Shown in pieces: positions 27,819 through 38,008 of a stretch of DNA of 64,000 nucleotides. Source of the stretch: Nitrosomonas sp. Is79A3 (GTDB lineage: Bacteria > Pseudomonadota > Gammaproteobacteria > Burkholderiales > Nitrosomonadaceae); NCBI RefSeq assembly GCF_000219585.1, contig NC_015731.1, positions 2,728,001-2,792,000 of the forward strand, given 5' to 3'. Made by a program: the position numbers and the translations under genes. Each line of letters begins with the position of its first letter. The stretch's first letter is position 1. The notes under the pieces are model-generated. The model saw nothing but the letters and a program-made list of their open reading frames with translations. It was not told the origin of the DNA and did not search any database.

Positions 27819-29372
27819 ATGAATCCTTCTGTTTCAACACAAGTATTAAACCGGGCTTGGCTTTACTGCACTGTCTTTTTGACCGGCGCCGCGGTTATGG
27901 TGATAGAGCTGTTAGGAACACGGCTGATCGCGCCATTTTATGGCGCCAGTCTTTACGTCTGGACATCGGTCATTTCGGTTACATTAATTGCGCTGGCACT
28001 CGGTTACTACATTGGCGGCCGCTGGGCTGATAGAGCCAAAAATACAGGTCTAGCATTAATCATTGCGCTCTCCGGATTACTGACACTGCTAATACCTTGG
28101 TTAACGGGCCCTATTTTGCTCGCCACTGACTCTCTTGGCTTACGCATGGGCGTTTTTGTCAGCACGCTCGTATTATTCTCACCCAGCCTGATCATGTTGG
28201 GAATGATTGGACCTTTTGCGGTTAAACTGGCTACCTCCAGCCTGGAAGGTGTTGGTGCCAGCGCCGGTTCTATTTATGCTGTCAGTACTATAGGCAGTGT
28301 TATTGGGACTTTATTTCTAGGCTTTTATTTGTTTCCACAGGTCGGTACACGTGAAATCTTTCTGGGCTTGGGTATTGCTTTGTTCCTGCTCGCTTTGGGC
28401 GTAGCCTATTTTGAACGCAAACACTTGAGTTTGATAATTACGCTGCCACCCGTCGCGGTACTAACCGCTATTGGGATTATTTTATTACCACGTATAGCTG
28501 ATTTAGCTAATAACCCCCAAAATGCAGACACTCACAAGGTTCAGTTTGAACAGGAAAGCCTGTACGGCTGGGTTCGCGTAATCGACAAACCGGCAGAAAA
28601 TTTTCGCTTATTGACGGTGGATGCTTCAACCATTGGTGCAGCCAGTCTCAGTCACGGAGAGAATGTTCTGACTTATCAGCGAATAGTCAATTTATTGCCC
28701 GCCTTGGCACCCAACATTAAACGTGCGCTTCTAGTTGGCCAAGGTGCCGGTCATATGGCCATGACTTTGAAAGAACACGGCATAGTGACTGATACACTGG
28801 AAATTGATCCGGCGGTTGCTGAAGCAGCAAGCAGATATTTCGGTTTTACACCAACCGGTCAAACGATTATCGGCGATGCACGCTATGAAATTCGTCAGCT
28901 TAGCGGCCCCTATGATTTAATCATCCTGGATGTGTTTACAGGCGGCTCGGAACCAACGCACTTACTGACCGTTGAAGCGCTAGCCCAATTACATGGCTTA
29001 CTGACAAACCAAGGGATACTTGCGCTTAATTTCGTTTCATTTCTGGACAACGGGAAAAATGCAGCACTGGTTTCCGTGGCGAAAACACTGGCCCGAGTCT
29101 TTCCACATCAACAAGTATTTATTTCCGATCCGGATACCGATTTCAATGATTTTATTTTTCTTGCCACAAATCACGCAATCAATCTAAACGATGCATCATT
29201 CCCCGATACGCATCGCACTTGGTTACAACAGCGGCTCGTGAATATTGATCACTCTCAGGGTGTGACACTAACCGACAATCTCAGTTCGCTTGAACACTTA
29301 CAGATCCGCAAATCCGAGCATTATCGGCGAATGATCGTTGATTTATTTGGGACCAGTCACTTTATCCGCTAA
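27819..29372 (+). CDS. Membrane-anchored spermidine-synthase-like protein
   Basis: This protein of about 517 residues has an N-terminal half with about seven hydrophobic helices (including G-A-A-V-M-V-I-E-L-L-G near 25 and G-Y-Y-I-G-G-R near 65) and a C-terminal spermidine-synthase-type methyltransferase fold (about 250-490): V-G-Q-G-A-G-H near 303 for the nucleotide loop, T-L-E-I-D-P and I-I-L-D-V-F. Many such fused proteins lack aminopropyl transfer, so the reaction is uncertain. The start at 27819 (MNPSV) gives a clean membrane N-terminus; a longer frame from 27765 is less likely. Confidence 0.7.
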   Translation: MNPSVSTQVLNRAWLYCTVFLTGAAVMVIELLGTRLIAPFYGASLYVWTSVISVTLIALALGYYIGGRWADRAKNTGLALIIALSGLLTLLIPWLTGPILLATDSLGLRMGVFVSTLVLFSPSLIMLGMIGPFAVKLATSSLEGVGASAGSIYAVSTIGSVIGTLFLGFYLFPQVGTREIFLGLGIALFLLALGVAYFERKHLSLIITLPPVAVLTAIGIILLPRIADLANNPQNADTHKVQFEQESLYGWVRVIDKPAENFRLLTVDASTIGAASLSHGENVLTYQRIVNLLPALAPNIKRALLVGQGAGHMAMTLKEHGIVTDTLEIDPAVAEAASRYFGFTPTGQTIIGDARYEIRQLSGPYDLIILDVFTGGSEPTHLLTVEALAQLHGLLTNQGILALNFVSFLDNGKNAALVSVAKTLARVFPHQQVFISDPDTDFNDFIFLATNHAINLNDASFPDTHRTWLQQRLVNIDHSQGVTLTDNLSSLEHLQIRKSEHYRRMIVDLFGTSHFIR

Positions 29373-29389
29373 CGGAAGCGTTGCACAAA

Positions 29390-31066
29390 CTAGTCATTTA
29401 GGCCACTTTGCAGCATCTCTGCCGCATGCTGACGTGTAGTCTCGGTAATATTGACACCGCCTAGCATACGGGCGATTTCTTCCACACGCTCCTGCTTGTC
29501 TAAGATATTTATTTGACTAACAATCTGCTGACTCTCTGTTTTATCCGCTGATTTAACGACTTGCCATTGTTGATCACCCGTTGCAGCGACTTGCGGCAAA
29601 TGTGTAATACACAATACTTGGCGTTCTTTTCCCAGTTTCTTTAATAAATTACCGACAATCTCAGCAACTTGTCCGCCAATCCCGACATCGACTTCATCAA
29701 AAATGAGCGTCGGTACCACACCGACTTTGCTGGTAATAACTTGTATCGCCAGACTGATGCGTGACAATTCACCGCCCGAGGCTACCTTGGCCAGAGGCCG
29801 CAGCGGTAACCCCTTATGTGCTGCAACCTGAAACTCGATTTGCTCCAATCCATTCGCGTTACCGTGTTCGATTGGTATCAACGCAACAGAGAATTCTCCC
29901 CCAACCATTGCAATCATCTGCATCGCTGCACTCACCTGCCGGGAAAATGCTTCACTGGCTTTTTGACGTGCAGCGCTTAATTGTTTAGCCTGTTTGTAAT
30001 ATTCACCCTGCGCAGCAACCTCACGTGTTTGTAAATGACTAATATCTGAATTCGAACCCAACATTTCCAGTTGATGCATGACCATCCCGAGCAATTGCGG
30101 CAGTTCTTCCGGCGTCACACGAAATTTTCTTGCCGTTGTATGAATCGTCGACAGCCGTTGTTCAATCTCCTGTAACACCTGGGGATCCAAATCCAGGCGC
30201 TGGCGATAATGTCTCAGTTCGTAAATGCTTTCCTGCAACTGGATTTGTGCCGAATCCAGCAAATCGGTGATTGGTTTGAGCTGACTGTCGTATTCGAGCA
30301 AATTTTGCAGTTGCCCATTCACGGTATTGATCTGTGCCAGTACCGCATTTTCACCTTCGGATAATACATCCACCCCCATTTCGGCTGCCGTCAGTAACGC
30401 AGCCACATGCGATAACCGGCTATGGTCGGCCTGCAATGCCTGCCATTCCTCAAGCGAAAAGTTTAGCGCTGATAACTCTTGCAGTTGCCATTCAAGCTGT
30501 TCGCGCTTGTCGCGCGATTCCGCCGCATGTCGTTCCATTGCAATTCTTTGTTGATAGCAATCTTGCCAGTTTTGATAAGCCGTCTTGACCGCGCGCGCCA
30601 AATCGCCGCAACCGGAAAAGGCGTCCAGTAATTCGCGTTGCGCGTCTTTTAGCAGCAAGGATTGGTGTGCATGTTGACTGTGAATAGCTAGCAAATACTC
30701 CCCTGCACTGCGCAATTGCTGCAAGGTAACCGCATGTCCATTGATATAGCCGCGCGAGCGGCCATTGGCTTCAATAATACGGCGCATCAGACAACTATCC
30801 GGATCACCCTGCAAGTCATTTTCATCCAGCCAATGCAATACCCCCGGCAAGCGGCAGATATCAAATGTCACATTGATTTCTGCACGCTCACAACCAAGCC
30901 GTATTTGACTGGCATCGCCGCGCTCTCCCAGCGCAAGCATCAGCGCATCAATCAGAATGGATTTACCCGCCCCCGTTTCTCCGGTCAGCACTGTGAAACC
31001 GGGCATAAAATCCAGCTCAATCCGGTTTACAATGACAAAATCTTTGATACTCAGGTGTTTTAGCAT
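29390..31066 (-). CDS. recN: DNA repair protein RecN
   Basis: This 558-residue SMC-like ATPase acts in double-strand break repair. Walker A G-E-T-G-A-G-K-S is near residue 28, a central coiled coil spans about 150-380, the signature S-G-G-E-L-S-R-I-S is near 435 and Walker B L-I-F-D-E-V-D-V-G-I-G-G near 460. The start at 31066 (MLKHLSIKDF) is the standard RecN N-terminus and lies 22 bases after the nadK stop; a longer frame would overlap nadK. The nadK-recN pair is common in proteobacteria. Confidence 0.96.
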   Translation of the reverse strand: MLKHLSIKDFVIVNRIELDFMPGFTVLTGETGAGKSILIDALMLALGERGDASQIRLGCERAEINVTFDICRLPGVLHWLDENDLQGDPDSCLMRRIIEANGRSRGYINGHAVTLQQLRSAGEYLLAIHSQHAHQSLLLKDAQRELLDAFSGCGDLARAVKTAYQNWQDCYQQRIAMERHAAESRDKREQLEWQLQELSALNFSLEEWQALQADHSRLSHVAALLTAAEMGVDVLSEGENAVLAQINTVNGQLQNLLEYDSQLKPITDLLDSAQIQLQESIYELRHYRQRLDLDPQVLQEIEQRLSTIHTTARKFRVTPEELPQLLGMVMHQLEMLGSNSDISHLQTREVAAQGEYYKQAKQLSAARQKASEAFSRQVSAAMQMIAMVGGEFSVALIPIEHGNANGLEQIEFQVAAHKGLPLRPLAKVASGGELSRISLAIQVITSKVGVVPTLIFDEVDVGIGGQVAEIVGNLLKKLGKERQVLCITHLPQVAATGDQQWQVVKSADKTESQQIVSQINILDKQERVEEIARMLGGVNITETTRQHAAEMLQSGLND

Positions 31067-31088
31067 AATTGCGCATTCTGCGGAGTCA

Positions 31089-31961
31089 TCAGGGAAATTC
31101 ACTCCAACCCAGTTTTTCTCTTAGCATGCGGTAATAACTGTGGTTCACTGAATGTAACAATCGCACTGTTTTAGGAAAGCGCCGCACAATAATGTTATCC
31201 GTCTGTTCCAGATCGTAACAAGAATGGCTGTCACAATTAATGCGCACATTGGCCGCACTGTGCATCTGGATTTCAACACTGGCATCCGGCCCGATGACAA
31301 TAGGGCGGTTGCTGAGCGTATGCGGACAAACCGGTACCAGCGCAATCAGATCCAGACTGGGATGCAGGATGGGACCGCCGGATGATAATGCATAGGCTGT
31401 TGAACCAGTCGGTGTGGTTACAATCAATCCATCAGAGCGTAGCGTATTCACATACTCGTTATTGACTCTCACTTCAAACTCAATCATGCCACTGCTCATT
31501 CCGCGATACAACACCACGTCATTGAGCGCCAAGCTGCCAAAAACACTGACACCGTCACGAATGATTTCAGCAAATAGTAGCATTCGACGTTCCGTGGTGT
31601 ATTTTCCTGCCAGCATTTCATCGAGTGTTTCAAACATGGTATCCACGGATAAATCAGTGAGAAAACCGAGTCTCCCCTGATTGATACCGATTAACGGCAC
31701 ATCATATGAAACCAGCATGCGTGCGATATTTAACATCGTTCCATCGCCACCCACAACAACAGCGAGATCGGCCTGTCCACCAATCTCTTCCAGAGACAAT
31801 ACTGGATATTTGTCACTGCAAATATGCGATGCTGTGAGATGATCAAGCAAAATCTTATAATTCTTCCCCGTCAGATACTCGGCGAGATTGAGAAGCGGTA
31901 TCGCAATTTCTGGATTCTTATGTTTACCGATCAACGCAATAGTTGTAAATGGGGAATTCAT
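31089..31961 (-). CDS. nadK: NAD kinase
   Basis: This cytoplasmic enzyme of 290 residues phosphorylates NAD to NADP. It has the G-G-D-G-T motif with the catalytic Asp near residue 75, the N-E-Y-V-N adenine-binding region near 168 and T-P-T-G-S-T-A-Y near 182. Length is normal for the family. It is the first gene of the nadK-recN pair and is divergent from hrcA across about 300 bases of AT-rich spacer, where no other feature was identified. Confidence 0.96.
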   Translation of the reverse strand: MNSPFTTIALIGKHKNPEIAIPLLNLAEYLTGKNYKILLDHLTASHICSDKYPVLSLEEIGGQADLAVVVGGDGTMLNIARMLVSYDVPLIGINQGRLGFLTDLSVDTMFETLDEMLAGKYTTERRMLLFAEIIRDGVSVFGSLALNDVVLYRGMSSGMIEFEVRVNNEYVNTLRSDGLIVTTPTGSTAYALSSGGPILHPSLDLIALVPVCPHTLSNRPIVIGPDASVEIQMHSAANVRINCDSHSCYDLEQTDNIIVRRFPKTVRLLHSVNHSYYRMLREKLGWSEFP

Positions 31962-32261
31962 TACTTGAGTTATTTAGCTAATATTGATTGTGATTAGGGT
32001 ACAAAATTAAGTCTAAACGCCAGAATTACCGTTAAAACAAAACAGGCTGGTCCACATGTCAGCTGAACAGAGTTGTAAAATAGCTTTTCGCACATATTTA
32101 GCCTGAATAATTAAATTACCTAAGAAATACCTAAACTCACGCTGAAACTCAAATCCATAACGCATATGTTGGTATCGGGAAAGTTTAGCATAGATGAGAT
32201 GAGACAAAATTACTGCTTACATCCAAACAATGAAACCTGTTGATTCGTGTAGAATTACACC

Positions 32262-33281
32262 ATGTTAAATGAACGTGCCCAAATATTATTAAAAACACTG
32301 GTAGAACGATATATCCACGAAGGTCAACCTGTAGGTTCCCGCGCTCTTTCAAAGTTCTCCGGATTAGATTTAAGTCCAGCAACCATCCGTAATGTCATGG
32401 CTGATCTTGAAGAAATGGGGTTGGTGACCAGTCCGCATACTTCGGCCGGAAGGATTCCAACAGCACAAGGTTATCGTCTTTTTGTCGACACATTACTGGT
32501 GGTCAAAACACTGGATAAGATTGAGCTGAATCACCTGGAGAATCAATTACACCCTGATAATCCTTCGCGCGTGATCAATGTCGCCTCGCAACTGCTATCC
32601 GAACTGACCCGTTTTGCCGGCGTTGTCGTAACGCCCAAACGAAAAGGCGCCGTATTCCGCTATATCGAGTTTATGGCTTTATCAGAAAAGCGCATCTTGC
32701 TAATCATCGTAACGCCTGAAGGGGATGTGCAAAATCGCATTATCTTTACCAATACACCCTACAGCCAGTCGGATCTGATCGAAGCAGGCAATTTTATTAA
32801 TCAACACTATGCAGGTTGTACTCTGGATGAAATTCGCGGGCGTCTAGATAACGAACTCAAACAATTGCGCGGTGAAATGATCAGCCTGATGAGCGCAGCC
32901 ATTGAAGCGGGCGGTGATGCCGTCAATGAAAGCAGTGAAACCGTGGTCCTGGCTGGTGAGCGCAATCTGCTTCAGGTCGAAGATTTGTCGGATAATCTGA
33001 TTAGCCTTAAAAAATTATTTGAATTGTTCGAACGCAAAACCAAGCTATTACAGTTACTCGAGTTAAGCCGGCAAGCCCATGGCGTAAAGATTTTTATTGG
33101 CGGCGAATCCGATGTGGCTTCGCTGGAAGAATTCAGCGTGGTCACGGCACCGTATGAAATAGAAGGAGAAATAGTTGGTACAGTCGGTGTCATCGGCCCT
33201 CGACGCATGGCTTATGAACGTATTATTCCGATTGTAGAAATTACCGCAAAACTTCTTTCCAGCAGCTTATCGCAGCATTAA
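32262..33281 (+). CDS. hrcA: Heat-inducible transcription repressor HrcA
   Basis: This 339-residue repressor of chaperone genes binds CIRCE operators. The N-terminal winged helix (about 1-85) includes [17 protein letters not shown] and H-T-S-A-G-R-I-P-T, the HrcA signature. The central GAF-like dimerisation region and the C-terminal [10 protein letters not shown] segment are intact. No CIRCE site was spotted in this window, so its targets lie elsewhere. It precedes hemH by 98 bases. Confidence 0.96.
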   Translation: MLNERAQILLKTLVERYIHEGQPVGSRALSKFSGLDLSPATIRNVMADLEEMGLVTSPHTSAGRIPTAQGYRLFVDTLLVVKTLDKIELNHLENQLHPDNPSRVINVASQLLSELTRFAGVVVTPKRKGAVFRYIEFMALSEKRILLIIVTPEGDVQNRIIFTNTPYSQSDLIEAGNFINQHYAGCTLDEIRGRLDNELKQLRGEMISLMSAAIEAGGDAVNESSETVVLAGERNLLQVEDLSDNLISLKKLFELFERKTKLLQLLELSRQAHGVKIFIGGESDVASLEEFSVVTAPYEIEGEIVGTVGVIGPRRMAYERIIPIVEITAKLLSSSLSQH

Positions 33282-33379
33282 TCTAAGCGGTTTTAGCGAT
33301 GCGCTTGCCGCTAACAGTATTGTAACAACCGTTGCCACACAGAATTCTATTATCTTAAACAGACCAAACTCTTATTTCT

Positions 33380-34465
33380 ATGACTTCCAAATCCATCTAT
33401 CAACACGGATCACCGAATCGAACCGGGGTATTACTCATTAATTTGGGTACGCCTGATGCACCTACTGCCCAGGCACTGCGTCCTTATCTTAAAGAATTTC
33501 TGAGCAATCCTCGGGTGATTGAAGTACCCAGATTGATCTGGTGGCCCATCCTGCACGGTTTTATTTTACCTTTCAGACCTAAAGCTTCGGCTGAAAAATA
33601 TGCCAAAATCTGGATGCCGGAAGGATCACCGCTCAAGGTTCATACCGAACGGCAAACAAAATTATTACGGGAAACATTACAAATGCGGTTGCAGAACCCG
33701 CCCATTGTTGAATACTCAATGAATATTGGCAAACCCTCTGTTGCGACAGTTATGGCAAAAATGCAGGAACAGGGTTGCGAGCGCATTCTCGTCATTCCAC
33801 TCTTTCCTCAATATGCTGCCAGCAGTACTGCTGCTGCGATGGATAATGTTTTTTCGGTATTAAACCGGATGCGCAATTTACCCTCCATTCGTACCGTTAA
33901 GCAATATCATGATCATCCAGGCTATATCGCAGCACTGGCACAGAATGTTCAGGATTACTGGGGCATACATGGCCGTCCTGACAAGCTGATTATTAGCTTT
34001 CACGGCACGCCACGAGCAAGCCTGGATAAAGGCGATCCCTATCACTGTGCCTGCCAAAAAACAGGGCGATTACTGGCTGAAGCATTGGCTTTAGAATCAA
34101 ACCAATATTCCGTTTGCTTTCAATCGCGCTTTGGCAAAGCCAAATGGCTGACACCATATACCGCGGCAACCCTGGAGCAAATGGGCAAGGAACAAACACA
34201 ACGTGTCGATGTGATATGCCCTGGTTTTGTATCCGATTGCCTGGAAACTTTGGAAGAAATTGCCATAGAAGCGAAAAATATTTTTATACAGGCAGGCGGC
34301 AAGGAATTTCATTACATTCCCTGTCTCAATGAACGTAGCGACTGGATCCAGGCGTTGGCCGATATTACCTGCACGCACCTACAAGGATGGCTGGATATAA
34401 CAGTTACCGAGAAAGCAGCGCAATTATCCAGAAAATTGGCATTAGAAATGGGTGCGAAAGACTAG
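33380..34465 (+). CDS. hemH: Ferrochelatase
   Basis: This 361-residue enzyme inserts Fe2+ into protoporphyrin IX, the last step of haem synthesis, important for a cytochrome-rich ammonia oxidiser. Motifs are L-L-I-N-L-G-T-P near 18-25, the catalytic histidine in L-I-I-S-F-H-G-T-P near 209 and the conserved glutamate in C-L-E-T-L-E-E-I near 283-289. Length is slightly above the E. coli enzyme. A terminator follows immediately. Confidence 0.96.
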   Translation: MTSKSIYQHGSPNRTGVLLINLGTPDAPTAQALRPYLKEFLSNPRVIEVPRLIWWPILHGFILPFRPKASAEKYAKIWMPEGSPLKVHTERQTKLLRETLQMRLQNPPIVEYSMNIGKPSVATVMAKMQEQGCERILVIPLFPQYAASSTAAAMDNVFSVLNRMRNLPSIRTVKQYHDHPGYIAALAQNVQDYWGIHGRPDKLIISFHGTPRASLDKGDPYHCACQKTGRLLAEALALESNQYSVCFQSRFGKAKWLTPYTAATLEQMGKEQTQRVDVICPGFVSDCLETLEEIAIEAKNIFIQAGGKEFHYIPCLNERSDWIQALADITCTHLQGWLDITVTEKAAQLSRKLALEMGAKD

Positions 34466-34472
34466 AGACTTT

Positions 34473-34495
34473 GTCCCTCGGCAATGCCGAGGGAC
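34473..34495. terminator. Bidirectional terminator between hemH and smbP
   Basis: GTCCCTCGGC (34473-34482) is perfectly complementary to GCCGAGGGAC (34486-34495) with a 3-base loop. It separates two convergent genes, 8 bases after hemH and 18 bases after the smbP stop, so it can serve both. Confidence 0.75.
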
Positions 34496-34512
34496 TTATT
34501 GATCCTGAATAA

Positions 34513-34857
34513 TCAATGACCGGATTGGCGCATATGTTTCATGGCTTCTTCAGTGTGCTTTGCAGATTCAGGTCCATGCCCCATATCAGCATGCTTAATC
34601 GCTTCTTCTAAATGCTTGATCGCTTCATCCATATGCTGATGGGATGCTGCATGGTCATCTCTTGATGCCTTAGCATGCGCCAAGCTGTCTTTAGCATGCT
34701 GGAGCGCGTCTTTGGCATGCCCCATTTCTCCATGTGCTTGGGCCTTACCTGCATGTTCCATTGCTTCCGAGGTATGCCCTGCATCAGATGCCCAAACCTG
34801 GGTGCTCATGAAAAAGACCAATGTTCCCGCTGCAATCGTTGTTGATATAGCTCGCAT
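34513..34857 (-). CDS. smbP: Periplasmic small metal-binding protein (SmbP)
   Basis: This 114-residue protein has a signal peptide ending Q-V-W-A|S-D-A-G, giving a mature form of about 90 residues. The mature part is a run of short amphipathic helical repeats with alternating His, Ala, Glu and Lys (for example E-A-M-E-H-A-G, H-A-K-D-A-L-Q and E-A-I-K-H). This is the SmbP family first described in Nitrosomonas europaea, which binds copper and other divalent metals as a periplasmic buffer. AAGGAG 8 bases upstream sets the start at 34857. It is divergent from the His-rich gene, with a 390-base gap that should hold both promoters. Confidence 0.9.
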   Translation of the reverse strand: MRAISTTIAAGTLVFFMSTQVWASDAGHTSEAMEHAGKAQAHGEMGHAKDALQHAKDSLAHAKASRDDHAASHQHMDEAIKHLEEAIKHADMGHGPESAKHTEEAMKHMRQSGH

Positions 34858-35247
34858 GACAATTACTCCTTTCTTTAACAACACATTAATAACATGAATA
34901 CTTCTGGGCAAATCCCAGCAGCCGGACTGCAACTTCGAGGAAAAACCTGCGATCCACTCCTCTGAGGCTAATCAGTTCAGACTATTCTCAGTATATACCC
35001 AAACTTTATTTTTTCGTACAAATGTCCAAAATGGTTGATGTACATCAATTGTTGTTTTGATCATCATCAATCTTCCTGCATTACAAAATTTTAAAAAATC
35101 TGTTCTCTCAATTTTTTTCGCGATCTTTTGCAATATCTCGGCATCTTTTTTAGAGGCGCCCTTTATTCAGTTTCCATTCATATCCGCCTGTGTAAATTAA
35201 CACCAACAAGAATGAATCTAAGCCGATTAACTAAAAGGAGACATAAA

Positions 35248-35562
35248 ATGAAAACCAAAAAAACAATGTTGCCCAGCCTTTTAATCATTATGCTATTAGC
35301 ATTTACGTTAGCAGCGCCCACATTAGCACAAGCGAGCAGAGGTCATCATGGTCACGGTCATCGTCACGGCCATCACCACCAAAAAAATCACAACCATTTG
35401 AATGGATACAATTATATTTATAGTCAACCTCGTGGCTATAACCGGCCATACTACCCGCAACCACGGTATAACTATTACTATCCAGCACCGGTTTATGGCG
35501 CTCCTCCTCATGGAATGATGGGCATTGATACCGGAAATGCAAGCTTTATGTTACGCTTCTGA
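35248..35562 (+). CDS. Exported His-rich protein
   Basis: This 104-residue protein has a signal peptide (about 1-28, ending A-Q-A) followed by a dense His/Gly stretch (residues 31-50, such as H-H-G-H-G-H-R-H-G-H-H-H) and then a Tyr/Pro/Asn-rich tail with Y-Y-Y-P-A-P and ending M-L-R-F. AAAAGGAG upstream of the ATG supports the start. The His cluster suggests divalent metal binding (copper, nickel or zinc). It lies opposite smbP and just upstream of a PepSY/two-component operon, which fits a metal-response group. No enzyme motif is present. Confidence 0.7.
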   Translation: MKTKKTMLPSLLIIMLLAFTLAAPTLAQASRGHHGHGHRHGHHHQKNHNHLNGYNYIYSQPRGYNRPYYPQPRYNYYYPAPVYGAPPHGMMGIDTGNASFMLRF

Positions 35563-35642
35563 AACGAAAAAATGGTAATAGGCACGGTTGCAGTACCTAT
35601 TATCGTTCGGCTTCTACCCTCAGTACGCAGGACTGTTGAGTT

Positions 35643-35936
35643 ATGAATAGATGGCAGGAAATTTTAGTGATTGTGATGTTAATGGCTGGCCCAATCACTC
35701 AAGCAATGGCCGGGTGGCAAAGCAGTGCCTCAAACTATTATCGCACTAGCAGCAACCCGCTCACTGGCATCACCGAGCAAAAAGCGATTGCGATTGCACA
35801 ACAGCATTTCAAAGGCCGTGTGCTCGCAATCAATCATGATGACAATATTTATCGAATTAAAATACTCAGCAGTCAAGGCACAGTGCACACTATCCTGATC
35901 AACGCAACGGATGGATCGGTAATATCCATCCACTAA
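35643..35936 (+). CDS. Exported PepSY-domain protein
   Basis: This 97-residue protein has a signal peptide (about 1-23, ending A-M-A) and a single PepSY domain (about 40-97): I-T-E-Q-K-A-I-A-I-A and a C-terminal I-N-A-T-D-G-S-V-I-S. Such small PepSY proteins are often coded beside PhoP/PhoQ-type regulators and may act as periplasmic modulators of the sensor. It lies 36 bases upstream of the response regulator on the same strand, so an operon is likely. Confidence 0.8.
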   Translation: MNRWQEILVIVMLMAGPITQAMAGWQSSASNYYRTSSNPLTGITEQKAIAIAQQHFKGRVLAINHDDNIYRIKILSSQGTVHTILINATDGSVISIH

Positions 35937-35972
35937 TTCAGACCTTTTTCTCTTTCTTTCAAAAATAATGAA

Positions 35973-36659
35973 ATGCGCATCCTAGTCATCGAAGATGAAA
36001 TCAAATTACAAAACCAGATTCGCCAGCAACTGGAATCCATGGGTTATATGGTTGACACCTGCAGTGACGGCGAGGAAGGATTATTTTTTGCCACGGAATA
36101 CCCTTTGGATGCCGCCATAATTGATATCGGATTGCCCGGCAAATCCGGATTGGAAATTATCAAGGCACTACGTGAGCAAGGCAGTCTGTTGCCCATTCTG
36201 ATCCTAACCGCCAGAAGCGGCTGGCAAGATAAAGTTCAAGGTCTGGAAATGGGGGCTGATGATTACCTCACCAAGCCGTTTCAAATGGAGGAACTGCAAG
36301 CCAGAGTCAAAGCGCTGCTGCGCCGTGCAACCGGCATACCGCAAGCATTATTAAAATGCGGTCCCATTACACTGGATGTTACAGCCCAGTCGGTCACTGT
36401 CAACGGAGAAACCATCGAACTGACATCATTTGAATACCGCCTGCTGGAAGAATTGGTGCGCCACCATGGTGAGATTCTCTCCAAACACACACTGGCCGAC
36501 TATCTTTATCCGCACGATGAAGACCGTGACAGCAATGTTCTCGAAGTCATGGTCGGGCGTTTGCGCCGCAAACTGGATCCGAAGGGCACTCTGAATCCGA
36601 TAGAAACCATGCGTGGACGGGGATATCGCTTTACCCTGGAGTGCAACAAATCTTCATGA
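35973..36659 (+). CDS. OmpR/PhoP-family response regulator
   Basis: This 228-residue regulator has an N-terminal receiver with acidic pair E-D near residues 7-8, phosphoacceptor D51 in I-I-D-I-G-L-P-G, T in L-T-A-R-S and K in T-K-P-F near 101. The C-terminal OmpR winged helix (about 125-225) ends with the D-S-N-V-L-E-V-M and R-G-R-G-Y-R-F motifs. It is closest in layout to PhoP/QseB-type regulators. Its stop codon overlaps the sensor start. Confidence 0.93.
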   Translation: MRILVIEDEIKLQNQIRQQLESMGYMVDTCSDGEEGLFFATEYPLDAAIIDIGLPGKSGLEIIKALREQGSLLPILILTARSGWQDKVQGLEMGADDYLTKPFQMEELQARVKALLRRATGIPQALLKCGPITLDVTAQSVTVNGETIELTSFEYRLLEELVRHHGEILSKHTLADYLYPHDEDRDSNVLEVMVGRLRRKLDPKGTLNPIETMRGRGYRFTLECNKSS

Positions 36660-37990
36660 TGTCCTTAAATCAGCGCATTTTGCTCAGCGCAACCCTGGTT
36701 TTACTGATTTTCATCGTTGGAATTGCGTTGGCGTTGGATCGCGCCTTTTATGACAGCGCCCGTTTAGGCGTTCAAGACCGTCTGCTGACAAAGCTGCTCA
36801 TGCTAATGGGCGATGCGGAAGTCGAAGATTCTGGCGCATTGGATATTCCAACCAATCTGCTCGACGCAGAATTTGCCCATCTGAACTCAGGCGCTTATGC
36901 ATTCGTCATTGACCACACCAATAGCATTGCCTGGCAATCCACTTCCTCACTCAACAAACCAATACCGGAAGTGCCTTTGCTTGAAAAAGGAAAAAACGAA
37001 TTCGCGCAAATCATAATCGACGGCGAACCACATTTTATATACAGCTACGGCGTCGCATGGGCAACGCAATCGGGCAGTTATCCGCTGACTTTCAATGTCA
37101 TCATTGACACTGTGCTATTTGAAGCACAAATAGAACGTTATCGCGAAGACCTGTGGGGATGGCTCAGTGTCATGGCTGTATTGCTTCTGGTTACGCAAAT
37201 GCTGGTATTACGCTGGGGGTTACAACCGATGCGTAAGGTTTCCACCGAGCTTGCCGCGATCGAATCCGGCCAGCAGGAAAGCCTGAAAGGTGTTTATCCC
37301 AGCGAATTAAAGCTGTTAACCGACAGTATCAACTCTTTGATCAACCACGAACACAAACAGCAGAAACGCTACCGTAATGGTTTGGCCGATTTAGCGCACA
37401 GCCTCAAAACACCGCTGGCAGTGCTCCAGGGTGCGATCCATGGCGAAGAAGACGAGCAAAACCGGCGCAAAACGATTCAAGAACAAATTGACCGCATGGA
37501 TAACATCATCCAGTATCAGTTGCGCCGCGCCGCAACCGCCGGCAGCTCTCCGGGCATGGGGTTAATCACCTTGCGGCCAATGGTCGACAGAATTGTGACT
37601 ACCGTTGCAAAGGCTTATCGCAACAAGCATCTGGAAATAACCATCGAAATTGATGAAGCTATCAGTCTGCGTATCGACGAAGGCGATCTAATGGAATTGC
37701 TCGGCAATCTGGTCGACAACGCCTTTAAATGGTGCCGCCACAACATCCATTTATCCTCCGAATATCAGGAAAACCAAGTGGTTATCCAGGTCAAAGATGA
37801 TGGTTCAGGCATACAGCCGCATGAAATCGCCAGAATTCTGGAACGCGGTGTGCGCGCCGACCAATCTACGCCCGGTCACGGCATTGGCTTGGCCATTGTG
37901 CGCGACATCATTCAGGTTTACGGCGGGGAACTGGCGATTGAAAATAATCCAACCGGCGGTCTCTGCGTTACCTTACGCTTAAAGAAATGA
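36656..37990 (+). CDS. PhoQ-like sensor histidine kinase
   Basis: This 444-residue kinase has two membrane helices (about 8-28 and 168-188) flanking a periplasmic domain. The phosphoacceptor region reads L-A-D-L-A-H-S-L-K-T-P-L, the N box L-G-N-L-V-D-N-A-F-K, the G1 box D-D-G-S-G-I and the G2 box G-H-G-I-G-L-A-I-V. The ATG at 36656 overlaps the regulator stop as ATGA, so the pair is translationally coupled. The signal it senses is unknown; PhoQ relatives sense Mg2+, peptides or pH, and the neighbours suggest metals. Confidence 0.92.
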   Translation: MMSLNQRILLSATLVLLIFIVGIALALDRAFYDSARLGVQDRLLTKLLMLMGDAEVEDSGALDIPTNLLDAEFAHLNSGAYAFVIDHTNSIAWQSTSSLNKPIPEVPLLEKGKNEFAQIIIDGEPHFIYSYGVAWATQSGSYPLTFNVIIDTVLFEAQIERYREDLWGWLSVMAVLLLVTQMLVLRWGLQPMRKVSTELAAIESGQQESLKGVYPSELKLLTDSINSLINHEHKQQKRYRNGLADLAHSLKTPLAVLQGAIHGEEDEQNRRKTIQEQIDRMDNIIQYQLRRAATAGSSPGMGLITLRPMVDRIVTTVAKAYRNKHLEITIEIDEAISLRIDEGDLMELLGNLVDNAFKWCRHNIHLSSEYQENQVVIQVKDDGSGIQPHEIARILERGVRADQSTPGHGIGLAIVRDIIQVYGGELAIENNPTGGLCVTLRLKK

Positions 37991-38008
37991 GCAATCAGTA
38001 ATTCCTTC

